Below are positions 46,562 through 59,158 of a stretch of DNA of 64,000 bases, piece by piece. This stretch comes from Planctomyces sp. GTDB lineage: Bacteria > Planctomycetota > Planctomycetia > Planctomycetales > Planctomycetaceae. The notes beneath the pieces were generated by a model, which was given only the letters and a program-made list of their open reading frames with translations, was not told the DNA's origin and made no database searches. The position numbers and the translations under genes were made by a program. Location of the stretch: NCBI GenBank assembly GCA_019636235.1, contig JAHBXW010000007.1, forward strand, positions 1-64,000. The letters run 5' to 3'. Within the stretch, counting starts at the first letter, position 1, and the number at the start of each line of letters is the position of its first letter.

Positions 46562-48058
46562 CCGCCCGTTGAAGTAATCCCCGGCGCGGCGCGGCAGGGT
46601 TGACGCGCCTGCTACCCTCTGCCCGACCACGAGGCACACCACAGACGGAGCGGCGGCGATGGCGATGGGACGGCGGAAACCGGAGCGACAGGAGCCGCTG
46701 TTTGTCACGGGGGACAAGCTCCCCCGCTCCCAGGGGCATCCCTTCTACAAGGCCCTCAACCGGCTGCTCGCCGAGGCCGGCTTCGACCGCTGGATCGAAG
46801 ACCGCTGCCTGCCGTTCTACGACCAGGATGAGTCCCGCGGGCAACGCTCGATTCCGCCCGGCGTCTACTTCCGGATGCTGCTGGTGGGCTACTTCGAGGG
46901 GATCGACTCCCAGCGGGGCATGGCCTGGCGGTGTGCCGACAGCCTCTCGCTCCGGGAGTTCCTCGGCATCCCGCTGGACAAGAGCACTCCCGATCACTCG
47001 ACCCTGTCCGTCACCAGAAGGCGACTGCCGCCGGAGATCTTCGACGAGGTCTTCCAGTTCGTGCTGAAGATCGCGGCCGACAAGCAGCTGCTGTCCGGCA
47101 AGACGGTCGGCGTCGATTCCACCACGCTGGAAGCCAACGCCGCCATGAAGTCGATCGTCAGGCGGGAAACGGGCGAGAACTGGAAGGAGTACGTGACCGG
47201 GCTGATGCGGGAAGAAGACGTCATCTCCGACGATGACGATCCCACCGACGAAGAGGTCCGCCGGTTCGACCAGACCCGCAAGCGGAAGAAGGTCTCCAAC
47301 GAGGAGTGGATGAGTCCGACCGATCCCGAGGCCCGAATCACCCGGATGAAGGACGGAACCACGCATCTGGCCTACAAGGCCGAGCACGTGGTGGACCTGA
47401 AGGCCGACATCATCGTGGCGGCCGAGATCCGCCCGGGCACTGATGGAGATGCCCAGACGCTGGCCGACAGCGTGATGAAAGCCCAGGCGAACCTCACGGC
47501 CATTGGTCACCAGCAGCGGATTGAGGAAGTGGTGGCGGACAAGGGATACCACTCGGCCGACGCTCTGGAACTGTGTCAGCACCTCAGCCTGAGGACGTAC
47601 ATCCCCGAGCCGCAGCGGCAGAGCGACTGGGACTGGTCGGAGCGAAGCGAGGATCACCAGCGGGCGGTGATGAACAACCGGGACCGGATGCAGCGTGACA
47701 AGGGGAAGTCGCTGCAGAAGGCCCGGAGCGAGTTGTGCGAACGGAGCTTCGCTCACGTGTGCGAGACCGGCGGGATGCGACGGACGTGGCTGAAGGGAGT
47801 GACGGAGACGACCAAGCGGTACCTGCTGGCGGCTGCGGCGCACAATCTGGGACGCGTGCTGCTGAAGCTGTTCGGAGTTGGGAAACCGCGGGGCCTGCAG
47901 GGGTTCGGGGGGGCGTTTTCGGCCTGTTTGGCGGCCCTGGCCGTCCTGTTGCGCCCCCACCACCGCTGGCGCCTGGCCCCGTCCTTCATCCTCCGATGCC
48001 AGCCAGAGCATTGGATCCTTGCTGGCTGAGCAGAAAAGTCATCCAGATAAACGGGCTG
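46562..48058 (+). mobile_element. Intact-looking 1,497-bp IS inside the LRR gene
   Basis: Ends are ccgcccgttgaag on the left and, on the other strand, cagcccgtttatc on the right, sharing gcccgtt and the outermost base. A CTAA duplication flanks it. It holds one full-length transposase gene (46659-48029) that fills most of the element. The uninterrupted frame and clean target duplication suggest a recent insertion compared with the decayed 0.9-kb copies. The family is IS5- or IS1182-like; the 4-bp duplication favours IS5. Confidence 0.9.
46659..48029 (+). CDS. DDE transposase of the 1,497-bp IS
   Basis: A 456-residue transposase. The N-terminal DUF772-like domain (GHPFYKALNRLLAEAGFDRWIEDRC, then IPPGVYFRMLLVGYFEGIDSQRGMAWR) is followed by the RNase H-like core: first Asp in KTVGVDSTTLEANAAM near residue 155, second Asp in EVVADKGYHSADALE near 291, and the Glu in ARSELCERSFAHVCETGGMRRTWL near 364. 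The insert between the first and second Asp is long and acidic (DDDDPTDEEVRRFDQTRKRKK). All catalytic residues are present, so the enzyme may be active. Confidence 0.92.
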   Translation: MAMGRRKPERQEPLFVTGDKLPRSQGHPFYKALNRLLAEAGFDRWIEDRCLPFYDQDESRGQRSIPPGVYFRMLLVGYFEGIDSQRGMAWRCADSLSLREFLGIPLDKSTPDHSTLSVTRRRLPPEIFDEVFQFVLKIAADKQLLSGKTVGVDSTTLEANAAMKSIVRRETGENWKEYVTGLMREEDVISDDDDPTDEEVRRFDQTRKRKKVSNEEWMSPTDPEARITRMKDGTTHLAYKAEHVVDLKADIIVAAEIRPGTDGDAQTLADSVMKAQANLTAIGHQQRIEEVVADKGYHSADALELCQHLSLRTYIPEPQRQSDWDWSERSEDHQRAVMNNRDRMQRDKGKSLQKARSELCERSFAHVCETGGMRRTWLKGVTETTKRYLLAAAAHNLGRVLLKLFGVGKPRGLQGFGGAFSACLAALAVLLRPHHRWRLAPSFILRCQPEHWILAG

Positions 48059-48062
48059 CTAA
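48059..48062. repeat. Target-site duplication CTAA, right
   Basis: Matches 46558-46561. Confidence 0.85.
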
Positions 48063-48972
48063 GGTCAAGCGTCCGTAATGTGGTTGTCACTTCCAGATAG
48101 TCTACTATCGTGTCCGTCACGCCGCAGGAATTAAGACCAAGGAGCCGGAGCCCTTCGATCCTTCTAAGCAAAGGGAAATCGGCTCCTTTGAAGTCTGCAC
48201 CGTGAATCTGGAGTTCTGTTAGCCATTCCATTCTTGACAGCGAGGCAAGACCTTCTCGTCCAAAAGAACCATGAATCGACAGCGAACGCACATTCGTTGC
48301 AGCCCGAAGCAGGTTCCAGTCGCCGTGAGACAGTGAGTGGCCGATGGTCAAGCTGCAGACGTGCGGGTCACTGACAGCAGTTGCGAGTTCAGCAGTTGAC
48401 AAAACGCCGCGGCGAGATCTTTTCTCGGCTTGGAAATCCGCTGCTGGCCGCAGGGCTGGTTCTTCATCGGGCAGGCGCCACGCAGTTAGCTCGGGCAAGG
48501 GAACAAATGACTCCCATGTCATGCGGCGAAGGAGCCATCCCGGGCCCACCATGCTGGCGACCGCTTCATGCTCGAACCTAATGAACAGCATGTCTCCCTT
48601 TTCGGTGCCAGCACTGGCATCGCCCGGTTGGCAGTCATCGGATGTGCAAAGGCATTCGAACTCGAACCCGCTGCCTGAGATCAGGCGTAGCACGTACGTC
48701 TCGATGCGTCGACGCGACGTCGAAGGCCTACTATAGTAAATGCGCCCGACGCGAAAAAGGCGACTCATGGAATGGCGTTCCCAGTCTCAGAGGCGAATCG
48801 ATGCAGGCAGGAGACGCCCGAGTAGATCGCCGCGCCGACAAGAGCAGTCATGTTTTCTTCTGAAGTGCGAAAACGCGCTGATTCCGGCGTTCGACGTAAG
48901 ATTAGGAATCTTGTTTGGTGAATGTCACACGTGACTTGGGCCGCGGGCAACAATCTATTCGGCTGCAGCTAA

Positions 48973-49893
48973 GAGGCGGACCAGAAACCGTCGGTTGAAT
49001 CAACTGGTCGGGGCCAGATCATGATGCCAGAGTCGGAAGGTAATCACGCTCATCGCCAGCGACTTCCAAGCCTCCATGATGTCCTCGGAGCGGTCATAGC
49101 GCACCCGCATCCGCCGCAGGCCCTTGAACCAGCTGATCGTCCGTCTACCCTCACCCAGCGATCCTTCCCAGCCTGCTCCCATGAACTGTCCCGCGGCGGC
49201 GAATTCGCGGTTCAATCCCTGGGTGATGTCTGGAGCAGGTTGCGGGTCGCTTCACTGTCGTACCCCGCATCGGCGCGTACACCGTGTCCGGAGCCTTTCG
49301 AGGTCGGCCTGGTCGACCAGCGACCTGTGGGAACGCCAATGCCACCAGCGGCAGGATCTGCGTGGTCGCTGGCGCTGGGCGCCGGCCGTCCCGATCGCCA
49401 GCGCCTCCTTTGTCGACCATCAATGTCTGTTTGGTGCCGGGTTTTCCGCGGTCGGCGGGATTCGGGCCGGTCTTGTCCCCGCCGCCATGGGCACGGATCA
49501 GGACAGCATCCACGATGGCGGTGTCATGCTCCAGTTCTCCATCGCGCCGCAGCAGTCCCAGCAGATCGACATGCAGCCGGGCCCAGATGCCGGCCTCTTC
49601 CCAGAGCCTGAGCCGGGAGCGGGCGGTTTCCCCGCAGCAGCCCATCTCGGTTGGGACGTCTCTCCAGCGGCATCCAGTGGCCAGGACATACCACAAGACC
49701 TTCATAACACAGTGGTTGGAGACCCGCGGCCGACCGCCGTCGGGACCGACGGGCTCGTCGGGCGGCAGGTGGTGAGCGACAACGTCAAAGAACTCCTCGG
49801 GCATCCGGGCGCTGGCCATGAGACGGCTCCTGAAACGGGAACAGATTCCCGCTCCCTGGCGCAAATTCCATGCCGAGGTTTTTGGTCCGTCTC
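48973..49893 (-). mobile_element. Decayed IS5-type element, copy 2 (inverted)
   Basis: 921 bp with the same terminal repeats as copy 1 but in opposite orientation, flanked on both sides by TAA, a 3-bp direct duplication. The insertion falls on the stop codon of the upstream Rhs gene without changing its protein sequence. The transposase frame is less broken than in copy 1. Confidence 0.87.
49000..49819 (-). pseudogene. IS5-family transposase, frameshifted (copy 2)
   Basis: An uninterrupted stretch from MASARMPEEFFDVVAHHLPP through KVLWYVLATGCRWRDVPTEMG, the DUF4096-type domain, the first catalytic Asp in DTAIVDAVLIRAHGGG and DRGKPGTKQTLMVDKGG. Small deletions then change the frame; the second Asp block reads VYAPMRGTTVKRPAT instead of an ADAGYDSEA-like motif. 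The last part (TISWFKGLRRMRVRYDRSEDIMEAWKS) is in another frame, with the preceding Glu region shortened. Probably inactive. Confidence 0.82.
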
Positions 49894-52166
49894 TAAGTGG
49901 TTTCGCCTGGTTGGAGCGGTATTGCTGTCGGCGGAAGAAATATGAGAAACACTCCACGTGCGCATCGGAAGCACGCACTGCCTGCGATTGCCTCGGAGAT
50001 CTTGGGGGTGGCAATTGCCGCGGCTGCGGCTCCCCCCGTGAGAAGAACTCCCTGGCAAAAAATCCCCATGCCTGTCCTGTCTTCGCCGTATGTTGGAATG
50101 CGTGAGTATGGAGCAAGTTCATATGATCGTGCAGGCTGGCGAGCTGGTGCCGGATCACGCGCAATTTGACTACGGCGATCCTCATGCCTTTCCGGCAATT
50201 CTCGGGGCTCCGGTTGAATTGGAGGGGCGATCGGCGTGTCATCGCGACCATCGTCGCCACCTTGGTTGCACGCGGCTATTAGTGCGATCTTTACACTCTC
50301 CATGTTGCGCCGGCACACTTGCTCCTTCCACCATTCATGAGGATTCGCTCCAGCCGGAGGGGGCAGGGTCGGATCAGATGTGTATTGTTCCTCGCTGCTC
50401 ACGGTCACACTGGCTCTGCGGCGCTTAGACCCTGGGGGGCACTTGCAATTCCATTTGCATTGCGCCAGGATGTCACTCCTGTTTTCGAATCGGGCAATGT
50501 TGGCTCTCGTCAATTTGCACTCAATGAGTCCGGAGGGATCGACGGCGACTAGGACATGGCCTTTTGCGTATTGATAACGTGATGGCTGCAATGGACCACG
50601 TAACGGATCCCTCTGCACCCATGTCCCCAGCGCCGGATGCAGCACTCGATGCCGGACGTGGAACAGCCCGGTGGCCGCCTCGTGGCGGTAGCCGCAGTAC
50701 AGCGGCTCCCAGCCGGCACCGGACGATCCCTGCGGCGTGAAGTTCGCCGCCAGGAACAGCGGCACGCCGTAGGCCGTGTACGCGAACCGCTCCTGGACGT
50801 CCCCGTCCGGATCGACCAGCCCCGTCACGTTCCAGTTCCCGTCCTGCAGCGCGTACAGGCGTTCATCCAAAGACCCGATGGCGTCCGTATCCCTGTCGCG
50901 CAAGACGCAATCATCGACGTACCGCAGGCCCCACACGCACTGCCGCTCGGCGTCGCTGGACGATCCCACCCGCTCCTCGACGACCTGCCATTGGCTGGGA
51001 TCGGTGTAGTACAGGTGTCGGGTTTCGCTGAGCGTCCCCGCGACGTAGCTCAGCTGGACGATCCGCCGCTGGGCCCCGTCGTAGGCGTACTCGCTCACCG
51101 TGTCGGACCCGTACGCCAGCTTCGCCAGCCGGTTCCAGGCGTCGTAAGTCGCCGTGTAGCTGCCGGTGGGAGCATTGGGCTTGGGAACCGCCGTCATGTT
51201 CCCGGCCCGGTTGTAGGCCGGCGTGGCCCACGCTGGCCCAGCCGTCTCCGTGATGTCCGTGATCTCATTGACCGTGTTCGACGTCCGGGCCTGGTCCAGG
51301 TCCCAGGTTCCGTTGCCGTTGGCGTCTTCCCGTGTGTCGACTACCGCCTTCGACCTTGCTCCTCCCTGATCGGTCGGCGGCCTCGGTTGCTTCCGGTTCC
51401 CGGTGGGATCGAGGCTCCAGCACTGGGCGAACGTCTTGGTGGTCAGCGCCGTGTGGCCGCCGTTCAGACGTCCCCGCTGCAGGTCCTTCAGCCGGTGAAT
51501 CGCGTCATTCGTGTACAGCTCGTCGAAGTCCTTGGACTGCGCCGTGGCCACCGCGTTCTCCCGCCAGATCCGGTTGCTGGCCCGGTCATAGCCGTACCGG
51601 ATGCGGTCCGCGTCCACGCTCGATCCATAATCGCGCCAGCGGTTGTCCTTCACGCGGCCGAACCGGTCGAACCCGCTGTAGATGTCGCCCGTGTCGGGGT
51701 CGTCGCTCCCCGCCAGGTCGGCCAACGTCCATTTCACATCCGGTTCGGCGTCGTCTTGCTCGACGAACGTCCCCATTCCCAGGTAGGCGTAGTCCGCCAA
51801 GTGGCTCGTGCCGTCGTCGTCGATCAGGCTGGCCACGCGGCTGGCCGCGTCGTCGATCCCGTCGGTCGTGCCGTAGGACGAGTTCAGCACCCGGCCATCG
51901 GGGTACGTCAGCGCCGTGGGCCGGATCGTGTTGTCCGAGCCATTGGCGTAGGCGTACTGGACGTTCGGCGTGGTCATCGTGTTGACGGCCCCCGCGTGCG
52001 ACTGATAGTCGTGGGTCAACTGGGCAAACGCTATTGTATGCGAGCCGCGTGAGCTTTGACGATACCGAGCGAGCCGATTGAGTTCATCGGCATCGTTCGA
52101 GGCGTGACTGGAATGCGCGTCCCTCCCCTCCGGAACGCCGCGTGTGGAAGGCTCTCGCCAATGCAC
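49893..52166 (-). CDS. Rhs/YD-repeat protein with unique C-terminal tip, N-terminally truncated
   Basis: The continuous frame gives up to 757 residues. Rhs homology begins near residue 50 (LTHDYQSHAGAVNTMTTPNVQYAYANGS, then RPTALTYPDGRVLNSSYG) and runs through YD repeats (YNRAGNMTAVPK, YDAWNRLAKLAYGSDTVSEYAYDGAQRRI) to the conserved end YRHEAATGLFHVRHRVLHPALGTWVQRDPLRG and the VDPSGL boundary near residue 540. The remaining 215 residues are a tip: Cys-rich CKWNCKCPPGS, a Pro-rich hinge, and a hydrophobic segment (GVLLTGGAAAAAIATPKI) before the end. I know no match for the tip. No signal peptide or full-length N-terminal half is present, so the gene is the distal part of a larger Rhs protein, probably truncated at about 52070. 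It is listed as CDS because the frame is open, but may not be expressed. Confidence 0.72.
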   Translation of the reverse strand: MHWREPSTRGVPEGRDAHSSHASNDADELNRLARYRQSSRGSHTIAFAQLTHDYQSHAGAVNTMTTPNVQYAYANGSDNTIRPTALTYPDGRVLNSSYGTTDGIDDAASRVASLIDDDGTSHLADYAYLGMGTFVEQDDAEPDVKWTLADLAGSDDPDTGDIYSGFDRFGRVKDNRWRDYGSSVDADRIRYGYDRASNRIWRENAVATAQSKDFDELYTNDAIHRLKDLQRGRLNGGHTALTTKTFAQCWSLDPTGNRKQPRPPTDQGGARSKAVVDTREDANGNGTWDLDQARTSNTVNEITDITETAGPAWATPAYNRAGNMTAVPKPNAPTGSYTATYDAWNRLAKLAYGSDTVSEYAYDGAQRRIVQLSYVAGTLSETRHLYYTDPSQWQVVEERVGSSSDAERQCVWGLRYVDDCVLRDRDTDAIGSLDERLYALQDGNWNVTGLVDPDGDVQERFAYTAYGVPLFLAANFTPQGSSGAGWEPLYCGYRHEAATGLFHVRHRVLHPALGTWVQRDPLRGPLQPSRYQYAKGHVLVAVDPSGLIECKLTRANIARFENRSDILAQCKWNCKCPPGSKRRRASVTVSSEEQYTSDPTLPPPAGANPHEWWKEQVCRRNMESVKIALIAACNQGGDDGRDDTPIAPPIQPEPRELPERHEDRRSQIARDPAPARQPARSYELAPYSRIPTYGEDRTGMGIFCQGVLLTGGAAAAAIATPKISEAIAGSACFRCARGVFLIFLPPTAIPLQPGETT

Positions 52167-52411
52167 CGCCCGAGCGTCTCAGTCGCCGCTTCCATCGTAG
52201 GGTCCGTCAGGCACGACGACCGGTCGGCGCGCGGGTGTGACAGTTCCGCACACCCGACCGATCGCCGGAAGACGGGTGGCGCGGCCGCGGTTGTGGCGCG
52301 TCCCCGCGAAGTCGTTGAGATTCCGGAATCGCGTCGATTCGGCCTTGCTCGGAATGCCGCGTGCACTCATCGCGAATGTCGCATCCCAAAAGCACCTGTC
52401 GCGAGCGAGCC
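52167..52411. other. Junction between truncated Rhs gene and core genes
   Basis: No gene supported. The Rhs frame loses similarity to the family near 52070 and the rest up to the universal stress gene is unrelated in all frames, so this is the likely breakpoint where the 5' half of the Rhs gene was lost. Confidence 0.45.
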
Positions 52412-52873
52412 ATGCTAACGTTCAAGCACATCCTGGCGCCGACGGATTTCAGCGCCCCCAGTCACCATGCACTGAAATACGCCGCGGAACTGGCCCGGCG
52501 GTTTGAAGGCACGCTGCATTTGCTGACGGTCGTTGAGAGCGCCATCCCGCTGGTCCCCGAGGCGGGGGCCCTGTCGTTCTACCAGGCGGATCGCATCCAG
52601 CAGGAGCAGGCCGCCGCCAAGCAGGCGCTCGACAAGCTGGCCCATGAGCCGCTGGTCCGCGGGCTCACGGTAAAGACGCAGGTGCTTTCCGGCGCGCCGC
52701 ACCATGAGATCCTGCAGTTCGCCAAGGACCGCGGGATCGAGCTGATCGTCGTCGGGACGCATGGCCGGACGGGACTGTCGCACGTGTTCATGGGCAGCGT
52801 CGCGGAGAAGATCGTCCGGCGGGCCACCTGCCCCGTGCTGACGGTCCACCCCGGCGACCGCCCCACGGCGTAG
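52412..52873 (+). CDS. Universal stress protein family
   Basis: A 153-residue UspA-fold protein. FKHILAPTDFSAPSHHALKYAAELA opens the fold; the ATP-binding motif G-x2-G-x9-G-S is complete in GTHGRTGLSHVFMGSVAEKIVRRATCPVLTV near residue 117-147. ATP-binding Usps act in stress and persistence signalling. The ATG at 52412 is chosen over the frame 17 codons upstream, which is not family-like. Confidence 0.94.
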   Translation: MLTFKHILAPTDFSAPSHHALKYAAELARRFEGTLHLLTVVESAIPLVPEAGALSFYQADRIQQEQAAAKQALDKLAHEPLVRGLTVKTQVLSGAPHHEILQFAKDRGIELIVVGTHGRTGLSHVFMGSVAEKIVRRATCPVLTVHPGDRPTA

Positions 52874-52921
52874 CGGCCTGTCGCCGCCGACCGAGGCCGT
52901 TCGGCGCCCGCGGACCACGGC

Positions 52922-53464
52922 TCACGCCGATGGCCACAACAGTCCGAAGATCGCGCCCGTCGTCGCCGCATAGGCCAGCGATTCCAGCACGTGGCCCACG
53001 ACGCGGCAGTGAAACCAGATCGCGTGCTGCACGATGGCCCCGGCGTAAATCAGAAACGCCGCCGTGGAAACGAACCGGAACACAGGCAGGAACCCCGCCC
53101 CGGCGGGGAGCGCGAGCGTCGCCAGGTAGGCCAGACAGAAACTGACGGCCAGGAAGTACAGGAACGTCAGTCCCAGGTTCCGCCCCATGTGGACCGAGCC
53201 GTAGACCGTCATGACGCCGCGCGGCCCGACATCCCACTTCTGCCGATACGCCTCCGAGTTCATTTCCGCCGGGGAGTCCGCGCCGGGAAACATGTAGTTG
53301 CCGGGCGTGATCCCCAGGCTGCTGAGCGCGGACAGCAGTCCGTCCTCATTCGCCAGCTTTCGCCAGTCATGGGCATGCAGGCCCACGACCATCCACGACA
53401 GAAAACTCAACACGAACACGGCGACGGCGGACAGAGCCATCGGAAGCCACAGGCTGGCCAGCAT
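52922..53464 (-). CDS. Multi-pass membrane protein, unknown
   Basis: A 180-residue protein with about four membrane segments: residues 7-29 (LPMALSAVAVFVLSFLSWMVVGL), two around 95-140 (LTFLYFLAVSFCLAYLATLAL, FRFVSTAAFLIYAGAIVQHAIWF), and 152-177. The loop between the first two segments holds GITPGNYMFPGADSP and a conserved-looking GPRGVMTVYG. I recall similar short proteins in several phyla annotated only as hypothetical. It converges on the universal stress gene. Confidence 0.72.
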   Translation of the reverse strand: MLASLWLPMALSAVAVFVLSFLSWMVVGLHAHDWRKLANEDGLLSALSSLGITPGNYMFPGADSPAEMNSEAYRQKWDVGPRGVMTVYGSVHMGRNLGLTFLYFLAVSFCLAYLATLALPAGAGFLPVFRFVSTAAFLIYAGAIVQHAIWFHCRVVGHVLESLAYAATTGAIFGLLWPSA

Positions 53465-53668
53465 GCCGATTCTCCGGAGGGGCTCCGGCGCGGAACGCCG
53501 GACATCAGGGTGCGTCTGCAGTTTACCATCGTCCGGCCCGCCGCAGCGTCCCCGCGATCGAATCCATCAGCCGGTTTTGATATCGCTGGCCGCCGATCCG
53601 AGGTATCCTGACCGGATTGCCGCACCGCGGCAAACGCCTGACTCGCGCGCTTCGGAGGTCCACGGCCG

Positions 53669-56251
<2,583 letters not shown>

Positions 56252-56325
56252 GGGGCGACTGGTGTTTGGGGGCTCGGTCGGGACCTGTCAGGCGGTTCAA
56301 TCGGGAAAAAATCGGGACGAGGCTC

Positions 56326-56354
56326 TCGACGGACGGAGCGGCGACCGATAAGAT
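56326..56354 (+). promoter_or_regulatory. Candidate promoter of the tRNA gene
   Basis: TCGACG and TAAGAT separated by 17 bases, 33 bases before the tRNA; each hexamer matches four of the six consensus positions. Confidence 0.35.
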
Positions 56355-56387
56355 ACCGGGCCGCGAGGAATTCTTGTCCTCGCATGA

Positions 56388-57767
<1,380 letters not shown>

Positions 57768-57934
57768 GTGGTCTCTCCTGTTGCAAGGCGCCGGACGGCG
57801 GAGGAGAGCTTGCAACGCCCCTCGCTCCGCCGCCGGCAGGTGTCCGACGCGAGGGGGTTTTTGCCAGTTCGACGGCCTGGCTATCAAATGATGTTTGACT
57901 GTGGGGTGTGCTACTGGTGTGCGTCGCACATCAG

Positions 57935-58222
57935 TTATTTCGCTCGATTTTTGGTCCGTTTCGGACGCTTGCTGCGAGCCTTCAAGCGGGCTTCGTGGAC
58001 GGGAAGCAGCGCCTCAAGTCGTTGCGTGAGAAAGTCGTTGAAGTGCTCGGCGCCGAGCGCCATGTGCTCGTCCAGCGCCTTGTGGTCGCGGCGGATTTCA
58101 TCCATTGCCGCCTGCCACGCCAACCACCGTCGCTCGGCCCAGGCCTTGCCGCGGGCCTTCGGTTTGCGCTGCCCGCTTTGCTGCGGGCTGGTTTGCTGCT
58201 GACTCACAAGTCGTCCCTCCAT
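57935..58222 (-). CDS. Small charged helical protein of the element
   Basis: A 95-residue basic protein, not recognised. Gln-rich N terminus, then a long helix (WAERRWLAWQAAMDEIRRDHKALDEHMALGAEHFNDFLTQRLEALLPVHEARLK) and a Lys/Arg tail. Its start overlaps the end of the ParB-like gene by 19 bases, indicating translational coupling. A DNA-binding accessory role is possible from its charge and position before the integrase. Confidence 0.65.
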   Translation of the reverse strand: MEGRLVSQQQTSPQQSGQRKPKARGKAWAERRWLAWQAAMDEIRRDHKALDEHMALGAEHFNDFLTQRLEALLPVHEARLKARSKRPKRTKNRAK

Positions 58223-59127
58223 TCAAACAGGGCCTTGCCGAACTCGCTCAGCTTTCGAATGCAGGCGTCGCTGTGGACGCTCGGCCCGCCGTGGGCCTTC
58301 GTCGCCTGTTCGATCAGCTTGGAGACGTCGCGGGCACCGTCCTCGGCCCGGTTCAGGATCGACGTGACGGCGGCTTTCACGGACTGAGGCTCCCGCACGG
58401 GCTTGGAGTCGCCGGGCGGCCTATCGGGTTCTCGCGAGGCTTCCAGCGGCGGCCTCCGATTGAAGAACGCACGCACTTCGGCCCCCCGTGACATCGGCGG
58501 ATCGGGGTCCCGGTCGTATTCGCTTTCGTCGCCGGGCTCGCGCTGCGGCCGCTCTGGCTCCATTCGTGCCCGCCGATCGACAGCTTGGACCGGAACCACG
58601 CGGGCCACGCCGTCGCGGCCGATCCGGGTCGTCGCTGGCGGTGGGGCTGACATGTCGGAAACTTCCGACATGTGATCGATCACAGGTTGCGCTCGCCGCA
58701 CCCGGTTGACGAATTCGCGAGACACCGCGCACAACTGCGCCACCGCGCCGTCCGACATCCGGCCCCACTCCGAATGCCGCAAGGCCAGTTCGACGGTCCT
58801 TCGTTTATCGGCGTTCGACCGGGGCAGCCCGTGTGCGGCGTTGGCGTGGCAGGCCACCCGCAGCGCATCGTCGGGCCCCCCAGGCTCGATCGTCACGGCG
58901 ATCGTCTCGCGACCGGCCCTGCGGTGTGCCTCCAGCCGATGCCGGCCATCGCCGCACAGCAGCCGGCCGAGGCGCTCAAAGCACCGCAGCTTCGGCAGTT
59001 CGCCGCCCTCGCGAAGAACCTCTGCATACCGCTCGACGGCCGGCTCGTCGAGCCGTTCGCGGACCAGTTCCGCCGCGGTCATGTCGAGCGCGTCGAGCGG
59101 GATTTCCTCATTTCGAATCACAGCCAT
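58204..59127 (-). CDS. ParB-like N-domain protein
   Basis: A 307-residue protein. Residues 8-80 match the ParB/Srx-type nuclease or CTPase domain (IPLDALDMTAAELVRERLDEPAVERYAEVLREG, then LLCGDGRHRLEAHRRAGRETIAVTI), with the GDGRHR phosphate-binding box near residue 58. Residues 95-150 may hold an HTH (DKRRTVELALRHSEWGRMSDGAVAQLCAVSREFVNRVRR). The rest is Arg/Pro-rich and then helical. Inside its coding sequence (58650-58692) lies a 43-bp double-dyad repeat found again at 62438. It may bind this repeat for replication, partition or control of the element; that is inference. Confidence 0.8.
   Translation of the reverse strand: MAVIRNEEIPLDALDMTAAELVRERLDEPAVERYAEVLREGGELPKLRCFERLGRLLCGDGRHRLEAHRRAGRETIAVTIEPGGPDDALRVACHANAAHGLPRSNADKRRTVELALRHSEWGRMSDGAVAQLCAVSREFVNRVRRAQPVIDHMSEVSDMSAPPPATTRIGRDGVARVVPVQAVDRRARMEPERPQREPGDESEYDRDPDPPMSRGAEVRAFFNRRPPLEASREPDRPPGDSKPVREPQSVKAAVTSILNRAEDGARDVSKLIEQATKAHGGPSVHSDACIRKLSEFGKALFEWRDDL
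58650..58692. repeat. 43-bp double-dyad element, copy 1
   Basis: Two overlapping dyads: arms acatgtcggaa and its complement ttccgacatgt with a 2-base centre (58650-58673), then the perfect 14-base palindrome tgtgatcgatcaca (58671-58684), then ggttgcgc. A copy at 62438-62480 matches at 40 of 43 positions. It lies within the ParB-like gene. Confidence 0.85.
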
Positions 59128-59158
59128 TCAAACCTCCACAAGAAGAGGACCGCCGGCG

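Larger units (their letters stand above)
46194..48768 (-). pseudogene. Leucine-rich-repeat protein gene split by an IS
   Basis: The N-terminal part (48768-48059) encodes MSRLFRVGRIYYSRPSTSRR and about 237 host residues; the C-terminal part (46557-46194) continues at GNPVTNAIIPALDRHAELEF. Between them lies a 1,497-bp IS with a CTAA duplication. Removing the IS and one CTAA gives 1,074 bases, exactly 358 codons with stop, and rebuilds LRTLDLSGNPVTN, a textbook LRR turn. LRR units cover about residues 150-345 (LSIHGSFGREGLASLSRMEWLTELQIHG, LRLLGLNSCGVTDTIVDYL, LEFLILSGTAIDD). No signal peptide. Its place between two Rhs tips suggests an immunity or tip-associated role, which is inference. Confidence 0.85.
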
